38,894 nt of DNA from a bacterium (lineage in GTDB: Bacteria > Cyanobacteriota > Vampirovibrionia > Gastranaerophilales > Gastranaerophilaceae): NCBI GenBank assembly GCA_017941035.1, contig JAGAXG010000005.1, forward strand, positions 1 through 38,894, in the 5' to 3' direction. Under the pieces are notes generated by a model. The model searched no databases, was not told the DNA's origin, and saw nothing but the letters and a program-made list of their open reading frames with translations. A program made the position numbers and the translations under genes. Below, in pieces: positions 16,516-25,901 of the stretch. How positions within the stretch are numbered: the stretch's first letter is position 1; each line of letters starts with the position of its first letter.

Positions 16516-17307
16516 ATGAAAAAAACAGCAATTATTACATTAACATATAATAAGCTCGAGCAAGCAACTAAACCGTTTTTAAATTCATTGTATGAATTTA
16601 CACCAGAAAAAGATTTTGATTTGGTTATAGTTGATAATAATTCAACAGATGATACTGTCAAATATATCAAAGAATTTCAGAAAAAATATTCAAATATCAC
16701 TCTAATTTGTAATGAAGAAAATTTGGGCTATTCAAAAGGAAATAATATCGGTATAAATCAAGTAATTGATAAATCGTATGAATTTATCGGGCTTTTAAAT
16801 AATGATATTTTATTCACTCCTGACTGGCTTTCAAATACAATAAAAAGCTTTGATATAGATGAACAACTTGGTATGATTTCACCCAGAAATAATGAAAAAT
16901 GCAAATTAACTCCCAAAAATTATTTGAGTGGGTATAAGAAATATCTTTCAAAATTTAAAACACCTTTAAAATATGTTGTTACTCCGTTTTTTAGTTGTGT
17001 AATAGTCAAAAAAGAAGTTATTGACAAAATTGGATTGTTTGATGAAGCTTTTTCTCCTGCATTTTGGGAAGATAATGATTTATCATTTAGAGCAATGTAT
17101 TGCGGTTATTCTCTCGCTTATACAAATTTCGCATTTATTTTTCATAATCACTCAACAACGAGTTCTTCTGTTCCGTCTGAAATTTCTGAAAGAAATAAAA
17201 GATATTTCTTTAAAAAACACCCTCTGGGACGTTATATTTGGGAACATAAAAGAACTAATTTAATAAAAGATATGATGAAATATATTAAAGAAAGTTTCGA
17301 TAAATAG
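16516..17307 (+). CDS. Glycosyltransferase family 2 protein
   Basis: The 263-aa GT2 protein has the nucleotide-binding start AIITLTYNKLEQ, VIVDNNSTDDT (~38-48), ENLGYSKGNNIGI, the DxD-type GLLNNDILF (~92-100) and a catalytic-region FWEDNDLSFRA (~188), all characteristic of rhamnosyl- or related transferases of O-antigen type. It begins 2 nt after the GT8 gene and ends abutting the 3' end of the convergent fucosyltransferase-like gene without any spacer. Rhamnose is a plausible donor because the dTDP-rhamnose genes are close by, but this is inference. Confidence 0.9.
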   Translation: MKKTAIITLTYNKLEQATKPFLNSLYEFTPEKDFDLVIVDNNSTDDTVKYIKEFQKKYSNITLICNEENLGYSKGNNIGINQVIDKSYEFIGLLNNDILFTPDWLSNTIKSFDIDEQLGMISPRNNEKCKLTPKNYLSGYKKYLSKFKTPLKYVVTPFFSCVIVKKEVIDKIGLFDEAFSPAFWEDNDLSFRAMYCGYSLAYTNFAFIFHNHSTTSSSVPSEISERNKRYFFKKHPLGRYIWEHKRTNLIKDMMKYIKESFDK

Positions 17308-18183
17308 TTACTTTTTAATATCGATTCCTTTTTGTATTTTCCATCCGTTTTCATCTCCAACAACTTTTACGTTTTGAAAATCTTCTGATAACCAAAAAGC
17401 TAATTCTCCAAAAGTTGAACCGTAAGAGTATATTGCATCTTTTGCATAAGACATTATGTACAAATCCGCCATTGCATCAATCATTGATTTGTAATTTTTA
17501 TCAGGCAGTTCAATTATTCTATCGCCATATTTATTTTTAAAAGCATCAGAAGTTTTTTCATTCATTGCAGAAAGATAAAACTTAGTATCTTGCGGGAATT
17601 TACCCATTTCATTAAAAAATAATTCTAATGATTCATTTCGTCCATATAAATTCCAATCCGCAGAATTTCTGACCTGTAAAGCTACAAAACTCTCAGGCAG
17701 ATTTACTTGATGTATTCTTTCTAAAACTTCTTTTGACGGTTTTAATTTTTTAAATTCCTTTGAATATTTTTTATACAATTTTGGAGTAACAACAGAAAAA
17801 TCCAAAACCATTCCTTCAAGAGTTTTTAAATGAACAGGGGGAAAATTAACGGTTATTTCATTATTTAAATGTTTCCATCTTTTCTCCCATCTTTTTATTA
17901 TACTAATATGATGATACTCATTTAATTCATAATCAGGTTTATAATCAAAAATTTCACTGAATTTTTTATTAACCCAACCGCGATTATCCCAATAAATATT
18001 TACGACATTCGGCATTGTATAATATACATAATTTACAAGTCCAAAAATTCTGTTACCTATTCCTTCTTTTTTATCAAAAACCAAATTCAAAACGTCATAA
18101 TGCTCAGGAATAACTTTTTCTTTTACTTTTATCCCGAAATAGTTATATATTTTATGCCAACCGTCAATTAACTTTAAAAACAT
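17308..18183 (-). CDS. Fucosyltransferase-like GT-B protein
   Basis: The 291-aa protein has an N-terminal segment EGIGNRIFGLVNYV (~44-57), like the G-GN-L motif at the start of fucosyltransferases. ALQVRNSADWNLYGR (~172-186) occupies the place of the HxR motif but with Gln-Val-Arg. YSYGSTFGELAFWLS (~257-271) matches the Ser-rich donor-binding motif typical of GT11/GT23-type enzymes. GDP-fucose is therefore a likely donor, and neighbouring ManC supplies GDP-mannose, its precursor. gmd/fcl are not in the window. The family link is moderate. Confidence 0.62.
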   Translation of the reverse strand: MFLKLIDGWHKIYNYFGIKVKEKVIPEHYDVLNLVFDKKEGIGNRIFGLVNYVYYTMPNVVNIYWDNRGWVNKKFSEIFDYKPDYELNEYHHISIIKRWEKRWKHLNNEITVNFPPVHLKTLEGMVLDFSVVTPKLYKKYSKEFKKLKPSKEVLERIHQVNLPESFVALQVRNSADWNLYGRNESLELFFNEMGKFPQDTKFYLSAMNEKTSDAFKNKYGDRIIELPDKNYKSMIDAMADLYIMSYAKDAIYSYGSTFGELAFWLSEDFQNVKVVGDENGWKIQKGIDIKK

Positions 18184-18242
18184 TTAATATAACCTCTGAA
18201 TTAAGATTATAATAATACATCATTAAAATCAAGATAATTTTG

Positions 18243-18270
18243 TTGCAAATATGATTTAAACTGATATAAT
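18243..18270 (+). promoter_or_regulatory. manC promoter
   Basis: TTGCAA (18,243-18,248), a 16-bp spacer and an extended -10 box TGA-TATAAT (18,265-18,270), 20 nt before the ATG. Confidence 0.7.
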
Positions 18271-18289
18271 TTTATCAAAGGAGCTTAAT

Positions 18290-19675
18290 ATGAAATCAAT
18301 AATTTTAGCTGGCGGATCAGGAAGCCGTTTATGGCCATTATCAAGAGATATGTACCCAAAACAACTTTTGAGTTTGGATGAAAATACCAGCCTTTTGCAA
18401 CAAACTTTTAAAAGACTTCAGAATTTCTGCTCACCTTCAGACATTGTAACAGTCACTAATGTAAAACATTACTCTGATATTAAGCTTCAATTAAACAAAC
18501 TTGATAAATTAAATGTAGTTATTGCCGAACCTTTAGGTAAAAATACCGCTCCGGCTATTGCTTGTACACTTGAATACTTTAATCAAAAAAGTTCTGAAGA
18601 TATCGTTTTGATAGTTCCTTCGGATCATTTAATAAAAAATACAGAAGCATTTTGTAAAACAGTTGAAGAAGGTCAAAAACTCGCACAACAAGGTTATATA
18701 GTGACTTTTGGTATAAAACCTACATATCCTGAAACAGGTTATGGATATATAAAAATATCAAACAAACTTGAAACAGGTTATAAAGTAGAAAAATTTGTCG
18801 AAAAACCTGATTTTGAAACTGCTGAAAGATATTTAGAAAGCGGGAATTTCTATTGGAATGGCGGAATATTTATGAGTAAAATTTCAGTTTTACTTGATGA
18901 ATTTAAAAAATATGTACCAGAAATTTATAATAATATTGAGCAGCTTGATTATTCTAAAGAAACAAAAATTAAATATGGGATTTATGAACAAATGCCATCA
19001 ATATCCATTGATTACGCAATTATGGAAAAATCTGACAAAATAGCTCTTGTGGAGCTTCAATCGGATTGGAATGATTTAGGTTCATGGCAATCACTTTATA
19101 GTGTAAAACCAAAAGACGAACACGGAAATGTTATAGAAGGAAAAGTTATAACAGAAAATGTTAAAAATTCTTTTATTTATTCCCAAAAAGAAGTTGTTGC
19201 CTGCTCAGATTTAGAAAATGTTGTAATAGTTGAAACAGAAGACGCAATTATGGCATGCCGTTTGGATAAATCTCAAAATGTTAAAAAACTTTATGAAAAA
19301 TTAAAATCTCAAGAAAGTGATACAACTAAACTTCACAAAACTGTATTCCGTCCTTGGGGATATTATACATGTATGAACGAAGGAGAAGGATATTTAACAA
19401 AAACAATATGTGTTCTCCCAAAACAAAAACTTTCCATACAATCTCATAACTACCGTTCTGAGCACTGGGTTGTTTTAGAAGGAAAAGCTCTAGTTATAAA
19501 AGATGATAAAGAATATTACTTAAATGCAGGAGATAGCATTGACATTCCTGTTAAAGCAAAGCATTCTCTTCAAAATCCTTACGATAAAGAACTGAAAATT
19601 ATTGAAGTCCAAAAAGGGGATTATATTTCAGAAGATGATATCATTCGTTATCAAGATTGTTATGGCAGAGTTTAA
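18290..19675 (+). CDS. manC: Mannose-1-phosphate guanylyltransferase / mannose-6-phosphate isomerase
   Basis: The 461-aa bifunctional type II enzyme (also called AlgA/CpsB/ManC) begins [20 protein letters not shown], the nucleotidyltransferase signature. It has VIVPSDH (~109), GYGYIK, FVEKPD, WNGGIFM (~190), SIDYAIMEKS and SDWNDLGSW (~263). The C-terminal cupin domain (~350-461) is the phosphomannose isomerase, with RPWGYY, LSIQSHNYRSEHWVVLEG (metal-binding His) and SIDIP--AKHSLQN. It makes GDP-mannose for glycan synthesis. It ends 2 nt from the convergent rfbA. Confidence 0.95.
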   Translation: MKSIILAGGSGSRLWPLSRDMYPKQLLSLDENTSLLQQTFKRLQNFCSPSDIVTVTNVKHYSDIKLQLNKLDKLNVVIAEPLGKNTAPAIACTLEYFNQKSSEDIVLIVPSDHLIKNTEAFCKTVEEGQKLAQQGYIVTFGIKPTYPETGYGYIKISNKLETGYKVEKFVEKPDFETAERYLESGNFYWNGGIFMSKISVLLDEFKKYVPEIYNNIEQLDYSKETKIKYGIYEQMPSISIDYAIMEKSDKIALVELQSDWNDLGSWQSLYSVKPKDEHGNVIEGKVITENVKNSFIYSQKEVVACSDLENVVIVETEDAIMACRLDKSQNVKKLYEKLKSQESDTTKLHKTVFRPWGYYTCMNEGEGYLTKTICVLPKQKLSIQSHNYRSEHWVVLEGKALVIKDDKEYYLNAGDSIDIPVKAKHSLQNPYDKELKIIEVQKGDYISEDDIIRYQDCYGRV

Positions 19676-19677
19676 TG

Positions 19678-20556
19678 TCATAATTCTTTAATTACTTTTT
19701 TTACATAAGAATAATATTCGTTATTCTTATAACCTTTGATATTTTTCAAAACTTCTTCTTTTGAAATAAATTTCATGCGTAGAGCAACTTCTTCAAGGCA
19801 AGCTATTTTTATTCCTTGATTTTCTTCAATTGTTTGAACACATAGGCTTGCTCCAAGCAATGATTTGTGAGTTCCTGTATCAAGCCAAGCAAAACCTCTG
19901 CCCAAAGTATTTACAGAAAGCTTACCTTTTTCTAAATAAATTCTGTTTAAATCTGTTATTTCTAATTCTCCACGCTCAGATGGTTTGAGATTTTTTGCAT
20001 ATTTGACAACTTTATTATCATAAAAATACAAACCTGTAACAGCATAATTTGATTTAGGTTCTTTTGGTTTTTCTTCTATAGAAACCGCTTTACCTTTATC
20101 ATCAAATTCAACAACTCCAAATCTTTCAGGGTCTTTAACTTTGTAACCAAAAACAGATGCCCCGCCATATTTTTCAATTTTTTCAATATTTTTATGCATC
20201 ATGCCGGAAAACCCAGGACCATAAAAAATATTATCGCCTAAGATTAAAGCACAAGAATCATTTCCAATAAATTCTTCCCCTAAAATAAAAGCCTGAGCAA
20301 GTCCGTCAGGAGAAGGCTGCTCTTTGTAGGAAAATTTAACTCCAAACTGTGAACCGTCTTTTAAAAGTCTTTTAAAATTAGGCAAATCTTCAGGAGTAGA
20401 AATTATGAGAATATCTTTAATACCTGCAAGCATTAAAACAGATAAAGGATGATAAATCATCGGCTTGTCATACACCGGTAATAATTGTTTTGAAACTACC
20501 ATAGTACTCGGGTATAATCTTGTTCCGGATCCTCCTGCAAGTATAATTCCTTTCAT
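19678..20556 (-). CDS. rfbA: Glucose-1-phosphate thymidylyltransferase
   Basis: The 292-aa enzyme has the RmlA signature [15 protein letters not shown], followed by [32 protein letters not shown] (~82), [10 protein letters not shown] (~104), [17 protein letters not shown] and [11 protein letters not shown] (~222). It makes dTDP-glucose from glucose-1-phosphate and dTTP, the first step of dTDP-L-rhamnose synthesis. It is the last gene of the lptB-rfb operon, 11 nt after rfbD. Confidence 0.97.
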   Translation of the reverse strand: MKGIILAGGSGTRLYPSTMVVSKQLLPVYDKPMIYHPLSVLMLAGIKDILIISTPEDLPNFKRLLKDGSQFGVKFSYKEQPSPDGLAQAFILGEEFIGNDSCALILGDNIFYGPGFSGMMHKNIEKIEKYGGASVFGYKVKDPERFGVVEFDDKGKAVSIEEKPKEPKSNYAVTGLYFYDNKVVKYAKNLKPSERGELEITDLNRIYLEKGKLSVNTLGRGFAWLDTGTHKSLLGASLCVQTIEENQGIKIACLEEVALRMKFISKEEVLKNIKGYKNNEYYSYVKKVIKEL

Positions 20557-20567
20557 ATCTATTCTCC

Positions 20568-21392
20568 TTATTTTCTCAAGTTTATATAATCAGTTAACGC
20601 TTCCTGCCAAGGTCTGCAAAGTCCGCCATTGTCCATAACACTATATGCAGGCCTCTTTGCAGGACGAGGAAATTCATCAGTTGTACATGGTTTTAAGTTT
20701 ACTTTTAAATCAGCAAGATTAAATATTTCCTTTGCAAATCCATACCATGATGTTTGTCCACCTCCACAAACATGATATGTTCCATAAGCTTTTCCTGATA
20801 ACAATTTCAATATACCTTTGCAAAGTTCGACTGTCCAAGTCGGACATCCAATTTGATCATCCACAACTTTTAATTCAGGTTTGTCTGCAAATGAAATCAT
20901 TGTTTCGACAAAGTTTTTACCGTGAATTCCATATAACCAAGCTGTTCTGGCAATATAATATTTCCTGCAGTATTTACGGACAGCTTGTTCTCCTTCCCAT
21001 TTTGTTAAACCATAATTATTTAAAGGAGAAGTTTTATCTGTCGGTTTTAATGTTTTAACTTCATCTCCTTTAAATACATAATCTGTTGAAATATAAACCA
21101 TTGTAATATTATTTTTAGAACAAACTTTAGCAAGATTTTCTGTCCCTATTGCGTTAATTTTATGAGATGTTTCATAATCTTCTTCCGCTTTATCTACATT
21201 TGTATATGCCGCACAATGTATTAAAATATCGGGTTTTTCATTATTAATGACCAATTCAACAGAATTGATATCTGTAATATCCATATTATCAATGTCTGTT
21301 TTAAAAACTTCATATCCGTTTTCTTTTAATATCGGACACAAATCCTGTCCTAGCATTCCATTTGCGCCGGTTACCAAAACCTTTTTAGACAT
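20568..21392 (-). CDS. rfbD: dTDP-4-dehydrorhamnose reductase
   Basis: The 274-aa short-chain dehydrogenase has [14 protein letters not shown] (NAD(P)-binding), the DITD segment, [12 protein letters not shown] (~60), STDYVFKG (~104), the YGLTKWEGE catalytic Tyr-x-x-x-Lys (~127) and ARTAWLYG. It reduces dTDP-4-keto-L-rhamnose to dTDP-L-rhamnose. It overlaps the end of rfbB by 8 nt. Confidence 0.96.
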   Translation of the reverse strand: MSKKVLVTGANGMLGQDLCPILKENGYEVFKTDIDNMDITDINSVELVINNEKPDILIHCAAYTNVDKAEEDYETSHKINAIGTENLAKVCSKNNITMVYISTDYVFKGDEVKTLKPTDKTSPLNNYGLTKWEGEQAVRKYCRKYYIARTAWLYGIHGKNFVETMISFADKPELKVVDDQIGCPTWTVELCKGILKLLSGKAYGTYHVCGGGQTSWYGFAKEIFNLADLKVNLKPCTTDEFPRPAKRPAYSVMDNGGLCRPWQEALTDYINLRK

Positions 21393-22374
21393 TTACTCCT
21401 ACTTTCTTTTTATCTTCAATATGTTTAATCCACGATTGATTATTTAAATACCAATCGATTGTCATTTTTATTCCTTGTTCAAAAGTAACAGAAGGAGTCC
21501 AGCCAAGTTCTGAAGTTATTTTATCATTAGAAATTGCATAACGTCTATCATGCCCTAATCTATCTTGAACATATTCAATTGAATTTTCATCTTTACCCAT
21601 AGCTTCAAGTATTAAATGAGTTATTTCAAGATTAGTTTTTTCGTTATGACCTCCAATATTATAAACTTGACCAATTTGTCCTTTATGCAAGACTTCATCA
21701 ATTGCTTCACAATGGTCATAAACATATAACCAATCACGAACATTCATGCCATCCCCATATACAGGAACTTTTTCTCCGCGCAAAAGTTTTGAAATAAAGA
21801 ACGGGATAAGTTTTTCCGGATATTGATAAGGTCCGTAATTATTTGAACATCTTGTATTAAGTACCGGTAATTTATATGTTTCGTAATATGCTCTTACAAG
21901 TAGATCAGCACTTGCCTTACTTGCAGAATAAGGAGAATTTGGGGCTAGTGGTGTTGTTTCATAAAAATAACCCGTTTTCCCTAAAGTACCATAAACTTCA
22001 TCTGTTGAAACCTGTAAATAGCGTTCAATTCCAAGCTCTTTACAAGCTTGCAGTAAATTCAAAGTTCCCTGAACATTTGTTTCTACAAAAATTTCCGGAT
22101 GTTTAATTGAATTATCAACGTGTGATTCTGCAGCAAAGTTTACTACACAATCACAATCTTTAATTAAATCTCTTGCTAATTCTCTGTCACAAATATTTCC
22201 GTGGACAAAAGTATAATTAGAATTAGATTCTACATCCTTAAGATTTTCTAAATTCCCGCAATAAGTTAAAGCATCGATATTTACAACTTTATAATCAGGA
22301 TGTTTTTTTAAAATATGTCTAACATAACAACTGCCAATGAATCCTGCACCACCGGTTACTAAAATTTTTGTCAT
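21385..22374 (-). CDS. rfbB: dTDP-glucose 4,6-dehydratase
   Basis: The 329-aa extended SDR enzyme has ILVTGGAGFIGS, NIDALTYCGNLENL, FAAESHVDNSI (~80), STDEVYG (~123), the catalytic YSASKA (~148), NNYGPYQ-PEKLIP and GDG-NVRDWLYV-DH (~215-231). It converts dTDP-glucose to dTDP-4-keto-6-deoxyglucose. Start and stop of rfbC/rfbB overlap by one base. Confidence 0.97.
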   Translation of the reverse strand: MTKILVTGGAGFIGSCYVRHILKKHPDYKVVNIDALTYCGNLENLKDVESNSNYTFVHGNICDRELARDLIKDCDCVVNFAAESHVDNSIKHPEIFVETNVQGTLNLLQACKELGIERYLQVSTDEVYGTLGKTGYFYETTPLAPNSPYSASKASADLLVRAYYETYKLPVLNTRCSNNYGPYQYPEKLIPFFISKLLRGEKVPVYGDGMNVRDWLYVYDHCEAIDEVLHKGQIGQVYNIGGHNEKTNLEITHLILEAMGKDENSIEYVQDRLGHDRRYAISNDKITSELGWTPSVTFEQGIKMTIDWYLNNQSWIKHIEDKKKVGVNV

Positions 22375-22931
22375 TATTCTATTTCCTTTTTATTAATTTC
22401 ACACAATTTCGGTTGTTTACTGTCTTTTTCAGACAATAAAGGCTCAAAATCTATATTCCAGTCTATATTTATATCCTTATCGCTCCACAATATACCACGA
22501 TCTGCTTGCGGAGCATATTCCCCACTTGCCTTATATAAAAGTTCTACTTCATCAGATAATGCAACAAAACCATGCGCAAAACCAACAGGAATATACAACA
22601 TATATTTATTTTCTTCTGAAAGTTCTACTTTAACATATTGACCAAAGGTCGGAGAACTAGGTCTTATATCAACTGCAACATCATAAATTCGTCCTCGACC
22701 ACATCTTACAATTTTTGCTTGTCCATATGGTTTTGCTTGATAATGTAAACCTCTTAAAACTCCTTTAGAAGATTTAGAATGATTGTCCTGATTAAATTCC
22801 ACATCAATTCCATTTTCATAAAAATCGGATTTTTTATAACTTTCCATGAAAAAACCTCGATTATCGCCAAAAACTTTTGGTTTTATAAGTATTACATCTT
22901 TTATTTTTTGTCTTTCAAATTCAAACGGCAT
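22374..22931 (-). CDS. rfbC: dTDP-4-dehydrorhamnose 3,5-epimerase
   Basis: The 185-aa cupin-fold epimerase has KPKVFGDNRGFF-ESY, FNQDNHSKSSKGVLRGLHYQ (catalytic His in the LHYQ block, ~63), KIVRC-RG-IYDVAVDIR, MLYIPVGFAHGF and LYKASGEYAP. It is the third enzyme of dTDP-rhamnose synthesis by reaction order and the first gene of the rfb set here. It begins 14 nt after the phosphodiester glycosidase gene, so it reads through from the lpt genes. Confidence 0.96.
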   Translation of the reverse strand: MPFEFERQKIKDVILIKPKVFGDNRGFFMESYKKSDFYENGIDVEFNQDNHSKSSKGVLRGLHYQAKPYGQAKIVRCGRGRIYDVAVDIRPSSPTFGQYVKVELSEENKYMLYIPVGFAHGFVALSDEVELLYKASGEYAPQADRGILWSDKDINIDWNIDFEPLLSEKDSKQPKLCEINKKEIE

Positions 22932-22945
22932 AATATTTATCCTTT

Positions 22946-23734
22946 CTAATACACTAGCATAAATGATTTCAACATTCTGCCCGCGCCATCTCCTTTTATT
23001 GAAATAACTTCAATTCCTTTCTTATAATTCATTGATGTGGAACTTCCGCCGTCAAATGCCATTGCCCTCTCAAGTTCTAATTTTTTGCAAAGAGCTTGAA
23101 CCTCATACATATCCATAGGATTATCATCTGTAATAATCAAAATATGACATTCGTCAGTTCCTTTTAGACCAATAATTGTACGGGATGTTTTATGCAAAAC
23201 AGATGCAGATTCTCTTATTACATTACCTTCTTCATTTTTTATAACAAAGCCTTCTTCTTCCATTTTTAATTCAGGTAGTATCAAAGGTCCTCCCTGCGCA
23301 GAAGTCTCTAAAGTACACCCAAAAGGAACTTTTGAATTGTGAGAAACAATATCGTATTGATACTTGTTTCCGCATTGTATTATACGAAATTCACTCCTGT
23401 TTAAAACTTTGTTCATATTTTTTCTAAAAAATGAACTTTGAAGTAGAGAATCATTAAACATAGGATCTTCTGCTATCATTCTGTCAGTAACAATATATGA
23501 AATTGTTTTACCATTTTTAGGGTCAAAAAAACCTGCATTTAATGTTAACGTTGCTTTTGATTTTATATGAGCTTCTCTATTTGTAATTAAATCTTCACTC
23601 GCAACAAATTTTATTCTTTTTTTTATCTTTTCACCTTTCAATGTAATATGATAAATCCCATCATTATGTTCGATAGAAATATCATTCGCAAAAACAGGAA
23701 TGTAAGAAAATACAAATAAAAATATTTTCTTCAT
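22946..23734 (-). CDS. Secreted phosphodiester glycosidase family protein (NAGPA/DUF2233-like)
   Basis: The 262-aa protein has a short signal peptide (1-16). Motifs of the NAGPA domain are LNAGFFD (~66), a GGPLIL segment (~147), SRTIIGLK (~183), LIITDDN, and the C-terminal AMAFDGGSSTSM block (~229-240) with conserved Asp and Gly-Gly-Ser. The domain hydrolyses sugar phosphodiesters in the mammalian uncovering enzyme and is common as an exopolysaccharide-associated domain in bacteria. Placement between lptF/G and rfbC suggests work on envelope glycans; the substrate is unknown. Confidence 0.88.
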   Translation of the reverse strand: MKKIFLFVFSYIPVFANDISIEHNDGIYHITLKGEKIKKRIKFVASEDLITNREAHIKSKATLTLNAGFFDPKNGKTISYIVTDRMIAEDPMFNDSLLQSSFFRKNMNKVLNRSEFRIIQCGNKYQYDIVSHNSKVPFGCTLETSAQGGPLILPELKMEEEGFVIKNEEGNVIRESASVLHKTSRTIIGLKGTDECHILIITDDNPMDMYEVQALCKKLELERAMAFDGGSSTSMNYKKGIEVISIKGDGAGRMLKSFMLVY

Positions 23735-23735
23735 A

Positions 23736-24848
23736 TTATAAATCCTTTATCTTATAAAATCCGTATATCGCACACATGAATGCTAATGTTGGAAATATAG
23801 CAGTAATGTATGGAGACACAATTTCTTTTTCTGCAAGCATATCAAAAAACGGTAATGTTATATAGTACAAAAATACACATCCTATACCAATTGTAAATCC
23901 TACAAGTCTTTGTTCTCTTGGTTTTGAAAAACCAAGCAAACATCCTAAAATTGCAAGTAATATACAAATTAATGGATTTAAATACCTTTGAAGGAATTTA
24001 TTAAGCATATAATTATATTCTTCAGATAATTCTTCTTGTTTTAAAAGTTTTATGTATTTCTTTAAATTTTTTGTAGAAATATCTCTTTCTTTAATTGTCG
24101 AATAATTCATCAATATATAAGCATTATGAGCAGATTCTCCATTCAAAATATCTAATTTATCAAGATGACCTATGTCAATATAAATCCCGTCATTAGAAAT
24201 TTTGTAATGTGAAATATTTTCTAAAACCCACTTGTCATCATATATATAACCTTTTTCAGCTGAATAAATATTTGAAAGCTGATGTACATCCTGATAAACA
24301 TGACTTGAAAAATCTAATACTATAACATTTCCCAAATTCTTCCCGACAGACTGAGAAACAATAACTGCCAGCAAAGGATGTCCTGTTTCATCTTTTTGAG
24401 TATAAATGTATTGAGCAACAGAAACTTCTCCCCTTATTTCACGTAATTTATTTTCAGCAAAAGGTGTTCCACTGTCTTTTAACATAAAACAAAATGATGA
24501 AAATATAATACTCAAAACTATAATAGGAGCAACAATACGCTGAAAGGACATTCCAACAGCTCTGAAAATAGTCATCTCAGAATCTTTGCTCATTTTATCA
24601 AAAGTAAATAATGTTCCTAAAAGCAATCCGACAGGAATAGCTTTGTCTAAAATTTTAGGAAGTTCATAATATAAAAGTAAAATAGCAGTTTTAAAGCCAT
24701 ATTCACCTGACAAAGCACGTCTTATTGTATTTAACAAAATTTCCGGTGCTATCCAAACAATTGTAAATAACAATATAGCAACCAATGTTGCCATAGCAAC
24801 TTGTTTGAAAATATATTTGTCATAAATTGTTATTTTCGGAAATTTCAT
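23736..24848 (-). CDS. LptF/LptG family LPS export permease
   Basis: The 370-aa protein begins ITIYDKYIFKQV and has a first membrane helix (~18-36), then helices at ~60-80 and ~100-120, a periplasmic beta-rich domain (~125-290) and three C-terminal helices with RYLNPLICILLAILG and FTIGIGCVFLYY. This is the YjgP/YjgQ layout. It forms the membrane part of the LptB2FG exporter that extracts LPS from the inner membrane. The start overlaps the lptB stop (TAATG). A single permease gene next to lptB, rather than an lptF-lptG pair, suggests a homodimer or a distant second gene. Confidence 0.9.
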   Translation of the reverse strand: MKFPKITIYDKYIFKQVAMATLVAILLFTIVWIAPEILLNTIRRALSGEYGFKTAILLLYYELPKILDKAIPVGLLLGTLFTFDKMSKDSEMTIFRAVGMSFQRIVAPIIVLSIIFSSFCFMLKDSGTPFAENKLREIRGEVSVAQYIYTQKDETGHPLLAVIVSQSVGKNLGNVIVLDFSSHVYQDVHQLSNIYSAEKGYIYDDKWVLENISHYKISNDGIYIDIGHLDKLDILNGESAHNAYILMNYSTIKERDISTKNLKKYIKLLKQEELSEEYNYMLNKFLQRYLNPLICILLAILGCLLGFSKPREQRLVGFTIGIGCVFLYYITLPFFDMLAEKEIVSPYITAIFPTLAFMCAIYGFYKIKDL

Positions 24849-25573
24849 TACAGAGTAAAATCCTTTCCTAAATAAAACTCTTTCGCAACGGGATCAACAG
24901 CTACATCTGTGCTCTTCCCTTGTATCTTAATTTTTCCGTCAAAAATTACATAAGCTCTATCAGTAATTGATAAAGTTGCCTTAGGATTATGGTCAGTAAT
25001 CAATACCCCTAAACCTTTATCAATAGAAAGTTTACGTATATTTTCTTTGATTTCGCCAATTGCAATAGGATCAATACCTGTAAATGGTTCATCGAGCAAT
25101 ATAAAATCAGGACTTGCAGCAAGTGCACGTGCTAATTCGACACGACGTCTTTCTCCGCCTGATAATGAAATCGCCGACTCTTTTCTAAGTTTTGCTACCC
25201 CAAATTCTGATAACAATTCTTCTAATTTTCGACGCTTTTCATCTTCTGTTAATTTATCATTCATTTCAAGAACAAGTTTTATATTATCCTCTACAGACAA
25301 ACTTCTAAAACTTGATGCCTCTTGAGGGAGATAACCAATGCCCGCTTTTGCTCTAATATGCATAGGCCATGATGTAATATCACGCCCGTCAATTTTTACA
25401 CTTCCGCTATTTGGCTTCACTAGTCCTACAACCATATAAAACGTAGTTGTTTTCCCGGCTCCATTAGGCCCTAAAAGCCCTACAACTTCACCTTTTTCTA
25501 CTGTGAAAGATATATTATTGACAACACGCCTTGAGCCGTATATCTTGATTAAATTATTTGCTTCAATCCTCAT
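24848..25573 (-). CDS. lptB: LPS export ABC transporter ATPase
   Basis: I chose the ATG at 25,573 (241 aa, the usual LptB length) because AAGGGG precedes it; an upstream frame extension is unlikely. The Walker A is GLLGPNGAGKTTTF (~34-47), then GIGYLPQEASSFRSLSVEDN, the signature LSGGERRRVELARAL (~136-150), Walker B PDFILLDEPFTGIDP and a switch His in LITDHN. LptB drives LPS extraction with LptF/G. It is the first gene of a seven-gene minus-strand unit ending with rfbA. Confidence 0.95.
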   Translation of the reverse strand: MRIEANNLIKIYGSRRVVNNISFTVEKGEVVGLLGPNGAGKTTTFYMVVGLVKPNSGSVKIDGRDITSWPMHIRAKAGIGYLPQEASSFRSLSVEDNIKLVLEMNDKLTEDEKRRKLEELLSEFGVAKLRKESAISLSGGERRRVELARALAASPDFILLDEPFTGIDPIAIGEIKENIRKLSIDKGLGVLITDHNPKATLSITDRAYVIFDGKIKIQGKSTDVAVDPVAKEFYLGKDFTL

Positions 25574-25631
25574 TTTATCCCCTTTTAAATTTAGTAATAT
25601 TTTATCGAAAAAAAGGAATAAATGCAAATAT

Positions 25632-25661
25632 AATAAGTCTTTTTTGATAAAAAGTCTTATT
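25632..25661. repeat. 13-bp inverted repeat upstream of lptB
   Basis: AATAAGTCTTTTT and AAAAAGTCTTATT are inverted arms with one central mismatch and a TGAT loop. It lies about 60 nt upstream of the lptB start, where leader structure or an operator for the lptB-rfb operon would sit. Confidence 0.55.
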
Positions 25662-25700
25662 TTTATAAAAACATTACGAATTGTAAAATATTTTTTGTAA

Positions 25701-25741
25701 ACATGTGATTTCTTTATGAAAAATGGGTATATATCACATGT
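25701..25741. repeat. 9-bp perfect inverted repeat with ACATGT cores
   Basis: ACATGTGAT (25,701-25,709) and ATCACATGT (25,733-25,741) are perfect inverted arms, each containing the palindrome ACATGT. A further nested pair, AAAATGG (25,720-25,726) and CCATTTT (25,749-25,755), could form an alternative hairpin with the TATATA runs. The arrangement fits an operator region or a structured small RNA. Confidence 0.5.
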
Positions 25742-25796
25742 ATATAAACCATTTTCTTTTTCTTTATTTTCTCCTACACACTAACCTTTTACTAAC

Positions 25797-25820
25797 AGCC
25801 GTCGATTACGGCTTTTTTGT
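25797..25820 (+). terminator. Orphan plus-strand terminator
   Basis: AGCCGT / ACGGCT stem, CGATT loop and six or more T. Neighbouring genes on both sides are on the minus strand, so it should end an unannotated plus-strand transcript (see finding). Confidence 0.8.
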
Positions 25821-25901
25821 TGCATTTAGGGCATTAAAATACTACAATGACAATTATCAATGCGTATTATCAAGCTGCATTTGTAAGAATAAAATATGCC
25901 T

